14,375 bases of DNA from an uncultured Georgenia sp. Its GTDB lineage: Bacteria > Actinomycetota > Actinomycetes > Actinomycetales > Actinomycetaceae. The stretch is from assembly GCF_937958535.1 (NCBI RefSeq), contig NZ_CALGNQ010000216.1:1-14375 (forward strand), given 5' to 3'. The translations under genes were made by a program, and so were the position numbers. Below are positions 1 to 7,090 of the stretch, one piece after another (positions within the stretch are counted from its first letter, which is position 1; each line of letters opens with the position of its first letter). The notes beneath the pieces are model-generated. The model saw nothing but the letters and a program-made list of their open reading frames with translations. It did no database searches and was not told where the DNA came from.

Positions 1-215
1 AGGCCTACGAGCGGCTCATCCTCGACGTCCTCCTCGGCGACCCGCCGCTGTTCCCGCACCAGCGGGAGGTCGAGCTGTCCTGGCAGATCCTCGACCCGGT
101 CATCGAGTTCTGGGACGCGACCGGGAGCCCCGAGCCCTACCGACCCGGGTCCTGGGGCCCGACGAGCGCCGACGAGATGCTGGCACGCGACGGCCGCCGC
201 TGGCGGCTGCCGTAG
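1..215 (+). CDS. zwf: Glucose-6-phosphate 1-dehydrogenase, C-terminal end (partial)
   Basis: Only the last 70 codons are in the window; the first full codon is at position 3 and the TAG stop is at 213-215. The visible protein contains LILDVLLGDPPLFPHQREVE, then WQILDPVIEFW and a tail ending in RWRLP, which matches the C-terminal part of bacterial G6PD. The enzyme oxidises glucose-6-phosphate to 6-phosphogluconolactone with NADP+ (NAD+ in some relatives), the entry step of the oxidative pentose phosphate pathway. The catalytic and coenzyme-binding regions lie upstream, outside the window, so cofactor preference cannot be judged. It is followed after 11 bp by opcA and then by pgl, which carries the next pathway step, and this supports the assignment strongly. 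It is intact as far as can be seen; the truncation is the window edge. Confidence 0.93.
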   Translation, partial: AYERLILDVLLGDPPLFPHQREVELSWQILDPVIEFWDATGSPEPYRPGSWGPTSADEMLARDGRRWRLP

Positions 216-226
216 AGGAGACGAGC

Positions 227-1162
227 ATGTTCACCACGATGCACGCCACGACCGCGGCCGCGGTCAGCGCCAAGCTCACCGCCCTGCGCCGCGCCAGCGG
301 GGCCCTGACCTTCACCCGGGTGCTCACCCTCATCATCGTCGCCGACGACCTCGCCGGTGCCGAGCGTGGGATCCAGGCCGCCAACGGGGCATCCCGTGAG
401 CACCCGTGCCGGATCATCGCCGTCGTCGCCGGGGAGACCGGCGACGGCCCGGCGAGCATCGACGCCCAGATCCGGGTGGGCGGCGACGCCGGACTCAGCG
501 AGGTGGTCATCCTCCAGCCGCGCGGTGGCCCCGCGGACGCCATCGACACCCTCGTCATGCCGCTGCTGCTGCCCGACGCCCCGATCGTCGTGTGGTGGAC
601 CGGCCGGCCGCCGACCGTGCCGAGCCGCGACCCCCTCGGGGCCATGGCGCAGCGCCGCATCACCGACGTCACCGCCTGCGACGATCCGCTGGAGACGCTG
701 CGCTCGCTCGCTCCCGGTTACGCCCCCGGGGACACCGACCTCGCCTGGGCCCGGGTGACGCTGTGGCGCGGGCTGCTGGCTGCCACCCTCGACGAGCCGC
801 CGCACGAGCCGATCACCGCGGTGCGGGTCACCGGCGCCGACCAGCGGCCCTCCGTGTACATCCTCGCGGCCTGGCTCGCCGACTCCCTCGGTGTTCCGGT
901 GGAGATCGGGGTGGAGCAGTCGCGCGCCATCACCCGGGTGGAGCTGGACCGCGCACCCGGACCGATCACCCTGCGCCGCGAGCCGGGGGCCAGCGTGGCC
1001 TACCTCAGCCGGCCCGGGCGGATCGACATGCGGATCAACCTGCCGGAGCGGACCCTCGCGGACTGCCTCACCGAGGAGCTGCGCCGGCTCGACGCCGACG
1101 AGACCTACGGGCGGGTGCTCACCCGCGGGCTCCCGCTCGTCACCCCACCGAAGGAGCAGTGA
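227..1162 (+). CDS. opcA: Glucose-6-phosphate dehydrogenase assembly protein OpcA
   Basis: A 311-residue protein, typical for actinobacterial OpcA. OpcA proteins bind G6PD and are needed for its full activity or oligomerisation; it is not an enzyme itself as far as is known. Recognisable segments are the N-terminal TTAAAVSAKLTALR, the strand TFTRVLTLIIVADD (about residues 28-41), the middle VVWWTGRPPTVPSRDPLG (about 124-141) and DLAWARVTLWRGLLAATLDE (about 170-189). The ATG at 227 is preceded by AGAGGAG at 214-220, which overlaps the zwf stop, so zwf and opcA should be translated from one mRNA. The stop at 1160-1162 lies 2 bp before the pgl start. No membrane segment or signal peptide is evident. 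The family assignment is firm because of both sequence and the zwf-opcA-pgl order. Confidence 0.95.
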   Translation: MFTTMHATTAAAVSAKLTALRRASGALTFTRVLTLIIVADDLAGAERGIQAANGASREHPCRIIAVVAGETGDGPASIDAQIRVGGDAGLSEVVILQPRGGPADAIDTLVMPLLLPDAPIVVWWTGRPPTVPSRDPLGAMAQRRITDVTACDDPLETLRSLAPGYAPGDTDLAWARVTLWRGLLAATLDEPPHEPITAVRVTGADQRPSVYILAAWLADSLGVPVEIGVEQSRAITRVELDRAPGPITLRREPGASVAYLSRPGRIDMRINLPERTLADCLTEELRRLDADETYGRVLTRGLPLVTPPKEQ

Positions 1163-1164
1163 AC

Positions 1165-1956
1165 GTGACCCATCCGAGCCCCGACCACCCGCCCGTCGTC
1201 GTCCACCCCGACGCCGACCTCCTCGCCCGGGCCACCGCCTCCCGCTTCCTCCTGACGCTCCTCGACGCGCAGTCGGTGACGACGCCGGTGCACGTCGCCG
1301 TCACCGGCGGCAGCATCCTCGTCGACGTGCTGCGCGCGGCCGGGCAGGACCCGCTGCGGGAGGCCGTCGACTGGAGCGCGGTCCACGTGTGGTGGGGCGA
1401 CGAGCGGTTCGTCCCGGACGGGCACGCGGACCGCATCGACCGGGACGCCATCGACGTCCTCTTCGACCGTGTCCCGCTGCCGGCGGAGAACCTCCACACG
1501 GTGCCGGGACCGGACCGTGTCGCCGACGTCGAGGCCGCCGCGCGCAGCTACACCGAGGAGCTGGCCCGCTTCGCCGCCCCGGGGGCCGAGGTCCCGGACA
1601 TCGCCGTCGTCCTCCTCGGGATGGGGCCGGACGGGCACGTCGCCTCGCTCTTCCCCGGCCGGCCGAGCCTCGGCGTCGAGTCGCTCGGTGCACTGGCCGA
1701 GACCGACTCGCCCAAGCCGCCGGCCGAGCGGGTGAGCCTCACCCTGCCGACCCTCAACTCCGCGCAGCAGGTGTGGCTGATCGTCTCCGGTGAGGCCAAG
1801 GCCGACGCGGTCGCGGCCGGGCTGCAGCACACGTCGCTGCCCGCGGACGTGGGCGGCACCGGTGACGGTGCGAGCGTCCCGGCCGGGCTCGTGCGGGCGC
1901 GGGGCCGCACGCTGTGGCTGGTCGACGTCCCCGCCACCCGGGCGCTGCAGGCCTGA
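1165..1956 (+). CDS. pgl: 6-phosphogluconolactonase
   Basis: A 263-residue cytoplasmic hydrolase of the DevB/6PGL type (glucosamine-6-phosphate isomerase fold). It opens 6-phosphoglucono-1,5-lactone to 6-phosphogluconate, the second step of the oxidative pentose phosphate pathway. Visible motifs are VTGGS (46-50, phosphate loop), VHVWWGDERFVP (73-84), the signature GMGPDGHVASLFPG (152-165), LTLPTLNSAQQVWLIVSG (192-209) and the closing PAGLVRARGRTLWLVD (239-254). The start is GTG at 1165, chosen because AAGGAG at 1151-1156, inside the end of opcA, sits 8 nt upstream and because opcA stops only 2 bp before it. The longer open frame upstream in this phase is the shadow of opcA. A strong stem-loop follows the stop. 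Likely third and last gene of the zwf-opcA-pgl operon. Confidence 0.96.
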   Translation: MTHPSPDHPPVVVHPDADLLARATASRFLLTLLDAQSVTTPVHVAVTGGSILVDVLRAAGQDPLREAVDWSAVHVWWGDERFVPDGHADRIDRDAIDVLFDRVPLPAENLHTVPGPDRVADVEAAARSYTEELARFAAPGAEVPDIAVVLLGMGPDGHVASLFPGRPSLGVESLGALAETDSPKPPAERVSLTLPTLNSAQQVWLIVSGEAKADAVAAGLQHTSLPADVGGTGDGASVPAGLVRARGRTLWLVDVPATRALQA

Positions 1957-1963
1957 GCCCGGC

Positions 1964-2012
1964 TCCGCCGCGGCGGGACGACGGCAGGACTACGACGTCT
2001 CGCCGCGGCGGG
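1964..2012 (+). terminator. Stem-loop between convergent pgl and rbpA, candidate terminator
   Basis: Positions 1964-1980 can pair with 1996-2012 over 17 consecutive pairs around a 15-nt loop (1981-1995). Its core is two copies of the self-complementary 12-mer CGCCGCGGCGGG at 1966-1977 and 2001-2012. In plus-strand RNA two of the pairs are wobbles (U1964-G2012 and G1976-U2000). In minus-strand RNA the same positions become A/C mismatches, so the hairpin is better for ending the pgl transcript. It starts 8 nt after the pgl stop codon. Its 3' arm lies inside the last codons of rbpA. There is no T-tract, as is usual for actinobacterial terminators. Confidence 0.55.
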
Positions 2013-2343
2013 CACGGAGGGCGGCCAGCGCCTCCTCCAGGAGCGCCTCGCCGTCGGCGTCGGTACGCCGCTCCTTCACGTACGCCAGGTGGGTCTTGTA
2101 GGGCTCGTTCTTCGGGGCCTCGGGAGGGGCCTCACGGTCCTGCCCGGCCGGCAGACCGCAGCGGGGGCAGTCCCACGTCTCGGGGATGACGATCTCGGGC
2201 TCCTTGGCGAAGCTCGGCCGCGTCTCATGACCGTTCGCGCACCAGTAGGACACCCTGACCCGCGGGGCTGCCTCGCCCCGCTCTGCCTCGCCCATGGGGC
2301 CCGCGCCGACGCGGGACCCACGGATCGCACTTCCTCCAGCCAT
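1990..2343 (-). CDS. rbpA: RNA polymerase-binding protein RbpA
   Basis: A 117-residue actinobacteria-specific transcription factor that binds the RNA polymerase beta' subunit and group I/II sigma factors and stabilises open complexes. The flexible N-terminal tail reads SAIRGSRVGAGPMGEAERGE (5-24). The core follows with WCANGHE and WDCPRCG, giving Cys35, His39, Cys59 and Cys62 as likely zinc ligands. The C-terminal sigma-interacting region is PYKTHLAYVKERRTDADGEA (81-100) and onwards. The start is taken as ATG at 2343, giving an N-terminus like that of relatives and a GGAGAAGG purine run 5 nt upstream; an in-frame GTG at 2349 would add two residues but would overlap that run. It starts 15 bp after secG, so it is probably co-transcribed with it, and it converges on pgl with 33 bp between stops. 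Confidence 0.97.
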   Translation of the reverse strand: MAGGSAIRGSRVGAGPMGEAERGEAAPRVRVSYWCANGHETRPSFAKEPEIVIPETWDCPRCGLPAGQDREAPPEAPKNEPYKTHLAYVKERRTDADGEALLEEALAALRARRGETS

Positions 2344-2358
2344 GGCCACCTTCTCCGC

Positions 2359-2601
2359 TCAGTTGAACCGCTGAATGAGGCCGAGCAGCACGATCGCCGT
2401 CGCCCACACGATCGAGATCCCGATCGTGATCCGGTTGAGGTTGCGCTCGGCGACACCGGAGGAGCCGATCGAGGAGCTGATACCGCCGCCGAACATGTCG
2501 GACAGTCCGCCACCCTTCCCCTTGTGCATGAGGATGGACAGGATGAGGAAGATGCTGGTGATGACCAGCAGCACCTCGAGGGTGATCCGGAGGGCGTCCA
2601 C
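2359..2601 (-). CDS. secG: Protein-export translocon subunit SecG
   Basis: An 80-residue inner-membrane protein with two predicted hydrophobic helices (about 5-25 and 56-76) joined by a glycine-rich cytoplasmic loop. The loop holds the family hallmark HKGKGGGLSDMFGGG (26-40), followed by AERNLNRITI. SecG assists SecYE and SecA in moving unfolded proteins across the membrane. The start is GTG at 2601, with AAAGGAG about 10 nt upstream (near 2612-2618 on the complementary strand); no better in-frame start exists, and length and N-terminus fit actinobacterial SecG. The gene follows tpiA, as in many actinobacteria, after a 152-bp gap containing several hairpins, so it may have its own promoter there. 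I found no convincing -35/-10 pair in that gap. rbpA follows after 15 bp. Confidence 0.95.
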   Translation of the reverse strand: MDALRITLEVLLVITSIFLILSILMHKGKGGGLSDMFGGGISSSIGSSGVAERNLNRITIGISIVWATAIVLLGLIQRFN

Positions 2602-2614
2602 GAGCCACGGGCTC
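2602..2614 (-). promoter_or_regulatory. Small hairpin overlapping the secG ribosome-binding site
   Basis: On the minus strand, GAGCC and GGCTC pair perfectly around a 3-nt CGT loop, directly before the GTG start of secG. The left arm includes the GAG of the AAAGGAG Shine-Dalgarno sequence, so the folded form would hide part of the ribosome-binding site. This is seen in the sequence; a regulatory effect is only inferred, and a 5-bp stem with a 3-nt loop could also arise by chance in GC-rich DNA. Confidence 0.3.
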
Positions 2615-2633
2615 CTTTCGGTGATCTGGTGGG

Positions 2634-2650
2634 CGCGGGCACAGCCCGCG
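2634..2650 (-). repeat. Inverted repeat in the secG upstream region
   Basis: CGCGGGC and GCCCGCG form a perfect 7-bp stem with a 3-nt loop (ACA on the plus strand). It lies 33 bp upstream of the secG start, so it would be in the secG leader if transcription begins upstream of it. It may be a leader structure or a protein-binding palindrome; nothing in the sequence decides between these. Confidence 0.35.
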
Positions 2651-2679
2651 ACCCGTCAAGGATAGGTGATCGAGGCGCC

Positions 2680-2698
2680 GCGCGGGACCATCCCGCGC
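2680..2698 (-). repeat. Inverted repeat between tpiA and secG
   Basis: GCGCGGGA and TCCCGCGC form a perfect 8-bp stem with a 3-nt loop (CCA). It lies 9 bp beyond the larger tpiA hairpin in the direction of tpiA transcription. It may act as a second, back-up terminator element or as an operator for secG. There is no T-rich run after it. Confidence 0.4.
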
Positions 2699-2707
2699 CG
2701 ACACGCC

Positions 2708-2741
2708 ACGGGTCCCCGAGCCGGATGGCCCGGGGACCCGT
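2708..2741 (-). terminator. Strong stem-loop after tpiA, probable terminator
   Basis: ACGGGTCCCCG at 2708-2718 is perfectly complementary to 2731-2741 (11 bp). The 12-nt interior can add a further 3-bp GCC/GGC stem after one mismatch, leaving a 4-nt loop. It begins 12 nt after the tpiA stop codon in the direction of transcription, the position expected for a terminator of the glycolytic gap-pgk-tpiA transcript. No T-tract follows, which is common in high-GC actinobacteria. Confidence 0.65.
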
Positions 2742-2753
2742 CGGGAGTGCTGG

Positions 2754-3548
2754 TCAGGCGTGGTGCTGGTAGCGCACGATCGCCGCGAACTCCTCGGCCT
2801 GGAGGCTCGCGCCGCCGACGAGCGCCCCGTCGACGTCCTCCTGGGCCATGATCGAGGCGACGTTGCCGGACTTCACCGAGCCGCCGTACAGGACACGGAC
2901 GGTGTCGGCGACCTCCTGGTCGTAGAGCTCGGCGAGCCGGGCCCGGATGGCGCCGCAGACCTCCTGCGCGTCCTGCGGGGTGGCGACCTCGCCCGTGCCG
3001 ATCGCCCAGACCGGCTCGTAGGCGATGACCGTCTGCTTGGCGGCCTCCGCGTCGAGCCCGGCGTACGCGCCGTCGACCTGGGCGAGGGTGTAGGAGACCT
3101 GCTCGCCCGCCTGCCGGACGTCCAGCCCCTCCCCCACGCAGATGATCGGGCTGATCCCGTGCTTGAGCGCCGCCTGGGCCTTCGCCCCGACGAGGGCGTC
3201 GTCCTCCGCGTGGTACTGGCGCCGCTCGGAGTGGCCGACGACGACGTAGCTCACGCCCAGCCGGGCGAGCATGGACGCCGAGATCTCACCGGTGTAGGCG
3301 CCGCTCTCGTGGGCGGAGACGTCCTGCGCGCCGTACTTGATCTCCAGCTTGTCGCCGTCGACCAGGGTCTGCACCGAGCGGATGTCGGTGAACGGGGGCA
3401 GGACGACGACCTCGACGGCGTCGTAGTCGTGGTCCTTGTCCTTGAGCTCCCACGCCAGCTTCTGGACCAGGTGGGTGGCCTCGAAGTGGTCGAGGTTCAT
3501 CTTCCAGTTGCCCGCCATCAGGGGGCGGCGCGGGGTGTCGTTAGCCAT
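2754..3548 (-). CDS. tpiA: Triosephosphate isomerase
   Basis: A 264-residue cytoplasmic TIM-barrel enzyme that interconverts dihydroxyacetone phosphate and glyceraldehyde-3-phosphate. All catalytic elements are present: GNWKMN with Asn14 and Lys16, GHSERR with His106, AYEPVWAIGTG with the base Glu178 and the flexible phosphate-gripping loop 6 (about 179-186), and YGGSVKSGN at 221-229. Length is normal for the family (about 250-265). The start is the ATG at 3548, 4 bp after the pgk stop; this fits family N-termini, and the purine-rich GGAAG/TGAGG upstream lies across the end of pgk, so translation is probably coupled to pgk. The longer open frame upstream is the shadow of pgk. It is followed by a strong stem-loop and then secG. 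The assignment is certain. Confidence 0.98.
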   Translation of the reverse strand: MANDTPRRPLMAGNWKMNLDHFEATHLVQKLAWELKDKDHDYDAVEVVVLPPFTDIRSVQTLVDGDKLEIKYGAQDVSAHESGAYTGEISASMLARLGVSYVVVGHSERRQYHAEDDALVGAKAQAALKHGISPIICVGEGLDVRQAGEQVSYTLAQVDGAYAGLDAEAAKQTVIAYEPVWAIGTGEVATPQDAQEVCGAIRARLAELYDQEVADTVRVLYGGSVKSGNVASIMAQEDVDGALVGGASLQAEEFAAIVRYQHHA

Positions 3549-3552
3549 GGCC

Positions 3553-4743
3553 TCAGTCTTCCAGAACCGCGACACCGGGCAGGACCTTGCCCTCGAGGAA
3601 CTCGAGGCTGGCGCCGCCGCCGGTGGAGATGTGGTCGAACTTGGACTCGTCGAACCCGAGCACGCGCACGGCCGCGGCGGAGTCACCGCCGCCCACGATG
3701 GTGTAGCCGGCCGCGTCCTGCATCGCCTGGGCGACGGCCCGGGTGCCGGCGGAGAAGGCGTCGAACTCGAAGACGCCCATCGGGCCGTTCCACACGATCG
3801 TCCGGGCATCGGCGATCTTCTCGGCGAAGAGCCGGCCGGACTCCGGGCCGATGTCCAGGCCCATCTGGTCCGCCGGCATGGCGCCGGCGGGTACGACCGT
3901 CGCGGGGGCGTCGGCCTTGAACTCCGGCGCCACGACGATGTCGGTGGGCAGGACGATCTCCACACCGCGCTGCTCGGCCTCGCGCAGGTAGCCCTTGACC
4001 GCGTCGATCTGGTCCTCCTCCAGCAGCGAGGTGCCCACCTGGTGGCCCTCGGCCGCGAGGAAGGTGAAGACCATCCCGCCGCCGATGAGGAGGCGGTCGG
4101 CCTTGGTCAGGAGGTTGCCGATGACGCCGAGCTTGTCGGAGACCTTCGAGCCGCCGAGGACGACGACGTAGGGCCGCTCCGGGTCGCCGGTCGCCCGGCT
4201 CAGCGAGTCGATCTCCTTGAAGACGAGCGTGCCGGCGGCGTGCGGGAGCCGCTGGGCGACGTCGTAGACGCTGGCCTGCTTGCGGTGGACGACGCCGAAG
4301 CCGTCGGAGACGAAGACGTCGGCCAGGGCCGCGAGCTCGTCGGCGAGGGCGCCGCGCTCGGCGTCGTCCTTGGAGGTCTCCCGGGCGTCGAAGCGGATGT
4401 TCTCCAGCAGCAGCACCTCGCCGTCCTGCAGGGCCGCCGCCTTCGCCTTCGCATCCTCGCCGACGGTGTCCGCGGCGAGGGTCACCGGCTTGCCGAGGAG
4501 CTCGCCGAGCCGCTGCGCGACCGGCGCGAGGGAGAACGCCGGGTCCGGCGTGCCCTTCGGGCGGCCGAGGTGGGCGGTGACGATGACCTTCGCGCCCGCG
4601 TCGAGGAGCGCGGTGAGGGTGGGCAGCGCGGCCCGGATGCGGCCGTCGTCGGTGATCGTCGTCCCGTCGAGCGGGACGTTGAAGTCGGAGCGGACGAGCA
4701 CGCGCTTGCCGCGCAGGTCGCCCAGGGTGTCGATGGTCTTCAT
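3553..4743 (-). CDS. pgk: Phosphoglycerate kinase
   Basis: A 396-residue monomeric cytoplasmic kinase that transfers phosphate from 1,3-bisphosphoglycerate to ADP, the first ATP-forming step of glycolysis. The N-terminal domain shows VLVRSDFNVPLDG (15-27; Asp20 and Asn22 bind 3-phosphoglycerate), HLGRPKG (58-64) and ENIRF (Arg118). The hinge and C-terminal domain show LGGSKVSDKLGVI (196-208; Lys200 and Lys204), VWNGPMGVFE (317-326), GGGDSAAAV (351-359) and STGGGASLEFLEG (373-385). The start is ATG at 4743 with AGGAG 5 nt upstream; an in-frame extension of 17 codons upstream lacks family similarity. It lies 87 bp after gap, with a strong hairpin between them, and 4 bp before tpiA. The sequence is complete and ordinary for the family. 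Confidence 0.98.
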   Translation of the reverse strand: MKTIDTLGDLRGKRVLVRSDFNVPLDGTTITDDGRIRAALPTLTALLDAGAKVIVTAHLGRPKGTPDPAFSLAPVAQRLGELLGKPVTLAADTVGEDAKAKAAALQDGEVLLLENIRFDARETSKDDAERGALADELAALADVFVSDGFGVVHRKQASVYDVAQRLPHAAGTLVFKEIDSLSRATGDPERPYVVVLGGSKVSDKLGVIGNLLTKADRLLIGGGMVFTFLAAEGHQVGTSLLEEDQIDAVKGYLREAEQRGVEIVLPTDIVVAPEFKADAPATVVPAGAMPADQMGLDIGPESGRLFAEKIADARTIVWNGPMGVFEFDAFSAGTRAVAQAMQDAAGYTIVGGGDSAAAVRVLGFDESKFDHISTGGGASLEFLEGKVLPGVAVLED

Positions 4744-4768
4744 GGCCTCTCCTGGATGTGCGGACAGG

Positions 4769-4805
4769 CGGACGCCCGCGTGCCGCGGGGGCACGCGGAC
4801 GTCCG
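4769..4805 (-). repeat. Long intercistronic stem-loop between gap and pgk
   Basis: Positions 4769-4784 pair with 4790-4805 over 16 positions around a 5-nt loop (GCGGG on the plus strand). The single non-Watson-Crick position (4775 with 4799) is a G-U wobble in the minus-strand transcript but a C/A mismatch in the opposite RNA, so the stem is fully paired only in the gap-pgk mRNA. It lies 25 nt beyond the gap stop and 25 nt upstream of pgk. It may be a partial terminator, an RNase barrier protecting the gap message, or a processing site. There is no T-tract. Confidence 0.6.
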
Positions 4806-4830
4806 TCTCACTGCTGGGCGGGGCTGCGCG

Positions 4831-5838
<1,008 letters not shown>

Positions 5839-5852
5839 TATGTCCTCCTCCA

Positions 5853-5900
5853 GTGCGCCGGTCGGCGCACCCAATGTCGTGTGTTCGTGGAGCGCCACGA
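5853..5900 (-). promoter_or_regulatory. Two consecutive hairpins in the gap leader
   Basis: On the plus strand GTGCGCC (5853-5859) pairs with GGCGCAC (5864-5870) around a 4-nt loop. TCGTGG (5885-5890) pairs with CCACGA (5895-5900) around a 4-nt loop. The first stem ends immediately upstream of the gap ribosome-binding site (GGAGGAGG, about 5844-5851), so the mRNA leader would present a stable stem abutting an unpaired site. This could stabilise the message or influence initiation. I see no known riboswitch consensus. A weak -10-like TAGGTT lies further upstream on the minus strand, without a convincing -35 partner. Confidence 0.4.
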
Positions 5901-6001
5901 GGCGCGCAGACGGAGGCCGCCAAGGTGGTGGGGCCCGTCAGCAAGAACCAACCTACACCTCGACAAATGGGACCGCAGGGACGAAGGTCCGAGGACGCGG
6001 C

Positions 6002-6027
6002 CCGGGATGACCGACGTCACAGCCCGG
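6002..6027 (-). terminator. Stem-loop after whiA, candidate terminator
   Basis: CCGGG (6002-6006) and CCCGG (6023-6027) form an outer stem. TGAC (6008-6011) and GTCA (6016-6019) form an inner stem with a 4-nt loop, the two separated by a small asymmetric internal loop. It begins about 12 nt after the whiA stop in the direction of transcription and precedes the 5' region of gap. This suggests that at least some transcripts end between whiA and gap. The internal loop makes it weaker than the tpiA hairpin. Confidence 0.4.
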
Positions 6028-6039
6028 AGCCGCCCGTTC

Positions 6040-7020
6040 TCACAGGTCGAGCATCTCCGGGGTGAGGACGGCCTCGGTGTCGGGGATGCCCAGGGCGTGC
6101 GCCCGCTTGTCCGCCATGGCCAGGAGACGCCGGATGCGCCCGGCGATGGCGTCCTTGGTCAGCGGCGGGTCGGACAGCGCACCGAGCTCCTCCAGGCTCG
6201 CCTGCTTGTGCTCCAGGCGCAGCTGCCCCGCCTTGAGCAGGTGCTCGGGCACGTCGTCACCGAGGATCTCGAAGGCGCGCTCCACCCGGGCGCCGGCGGC
6301 GACGGCGGCGCGGGCGGAGCGGCGCAGGTTCGCGTCGTCGAAGTTGGCCAGACGGTTGGCTGTCCCGCGCACCTCGCGGCGGGTGCGGCGCTCCTCCCAG
6401 GTGAGGACGGCGTCGTGGGCACCCATCCGGGTGAGGATGGCGCTGATGTCGTCGCCGTCGCGGATGACGACGCGGTCCACGCCGCGGACCTCGCGCGCCT
6501 TGGCGGAGACGTTCATCCGGCGGGCCGCGCCGACGAGGGCGAGGGCGGCCTCGGGGCCGGGGCAGGTGATCTCCAGCGAGGAGGAGCGGCCGGGCTCGGT
6601 GAGGGAGCCGCGGGCGAGGAAGGCACCGCGCCAGGCGGCGACGGCCTCCTCCACCCCGGCGGAGACGACGGCGGGGGGCAGGCCACGAACCGGGCGGCCC
6701 CGGCTGTCGAGCAGGCCGGTCTGGCGGGCGAGGGACTCCCCGTCCTTGACGACGCGGACGACGTAGCGGTTGCCACGCTTGAGGCCGCCGCCGGAGACGA
6801 CGACGACGTCGCTGGTGTGGCCGTAGAGCTCGGCCATCGCCTGCCGCAGCCGACGCGCGGAGACACCGAGGTCGAGCTCGGCCTCGATGACGATCCTGCC
6901 GGAGATGATGTGCAGCCCCCCGGCGAAGCGCAGGGTCGCGGCGACCTCCGCCTTGCGGACCGACACCCTGTCCACCTGCAGCCGGGCCAGCTCGTCCTTG
7001 ACGGACGCGGTCAGCGACAT
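6040..7020 (-). CDS. whiA: DNA-binding regulator WhiA
   Basis: A 326-residue protein of the WhiA/DUF199 family, usual length. It combines an N-terminal domain related to LAGLIDADG homing endonucleases, without nuclease activity in studied members, with a C-terminal helix-turn-helix. Seen here: MSLTASVKDELARL at the start, KAEVAATLRFAGGLHI (23-38), RGAFLARGSL (131-140), NRLANFDDANLRRS (222-235) and the HTH region from about 262 to 305, with ASLEELGAL and AIAGRIRRLLAMAD. In Streptomyces WhiA is required with WhiB for sporulation septation; non-sporulating actinobacteria and Firmicutes keep it for cell division and growth control. The start is ATG at 7020 with GGGAGG upstream; an in-frame GTG seven codons earlier overlaps that site. 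It follows yvcK by 70 bp in the conserved rapZ-yvcK-whiA order. Confidence 0.96.
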   Translation of the reverse strand: MSLTASVKDELARLQVDRVSVRKAEVAATLRFAGGLHIISGRIVIEAELDLGVSARRLRQAMAELYGHTSDVVVVSGGGLKRGNRYVVRVVKDGESLARQTGLLDSRGRPVRGLPPAVVSAGVEEAVAAWRGAFLARGSLTEPGRSSSLEITCPGPEAALALVGAARRMNVSAKAREVRGVDRVVIRDGDDISAILTRMGAHDAVLTWEERRTRREVRGTANRLANFDDANLRRSARAAVAAGARVERAFEILGDDVPEHLLKAGQLRLEHKQASLEELGALSDPPLTKDAIAGRIRRLLAMADKRAHALGIPDTEAVLTPEMLDL

Positions 7021-7090
7021 GGCCGACTTCCTCCCACTCACCGTGCCCCCTCGTACTCGTCCCCCGTTGTCGGGGCCAGCCAGAACCTTC

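Noticed and set aside
2654..2664. TTGACG and TATCCT on the minus strand as a secG promoter
   Set aside because: The two hexamers are adjacent and in the wrong order for one promoter. Neither has a suitable partner at 16-18 bp, so no promoter is called.
5839..5898. A 20-residue N-terminal extension of gap from the ATG at 5898
   Set aside because: The extension has no family similarity, and the strong GGAGGAGG site is placed for the GTG at 5838, which gives the normal N-terminus.
7062..7075. CCCCG/CGGGG inverted repeat between yvcK and whiA as a terminator
   Set aside because: Only 5 bp with no supporting context, and yvcK and whiA are normally co-transcribed; it is compatible with chance in GC-rich DNA.
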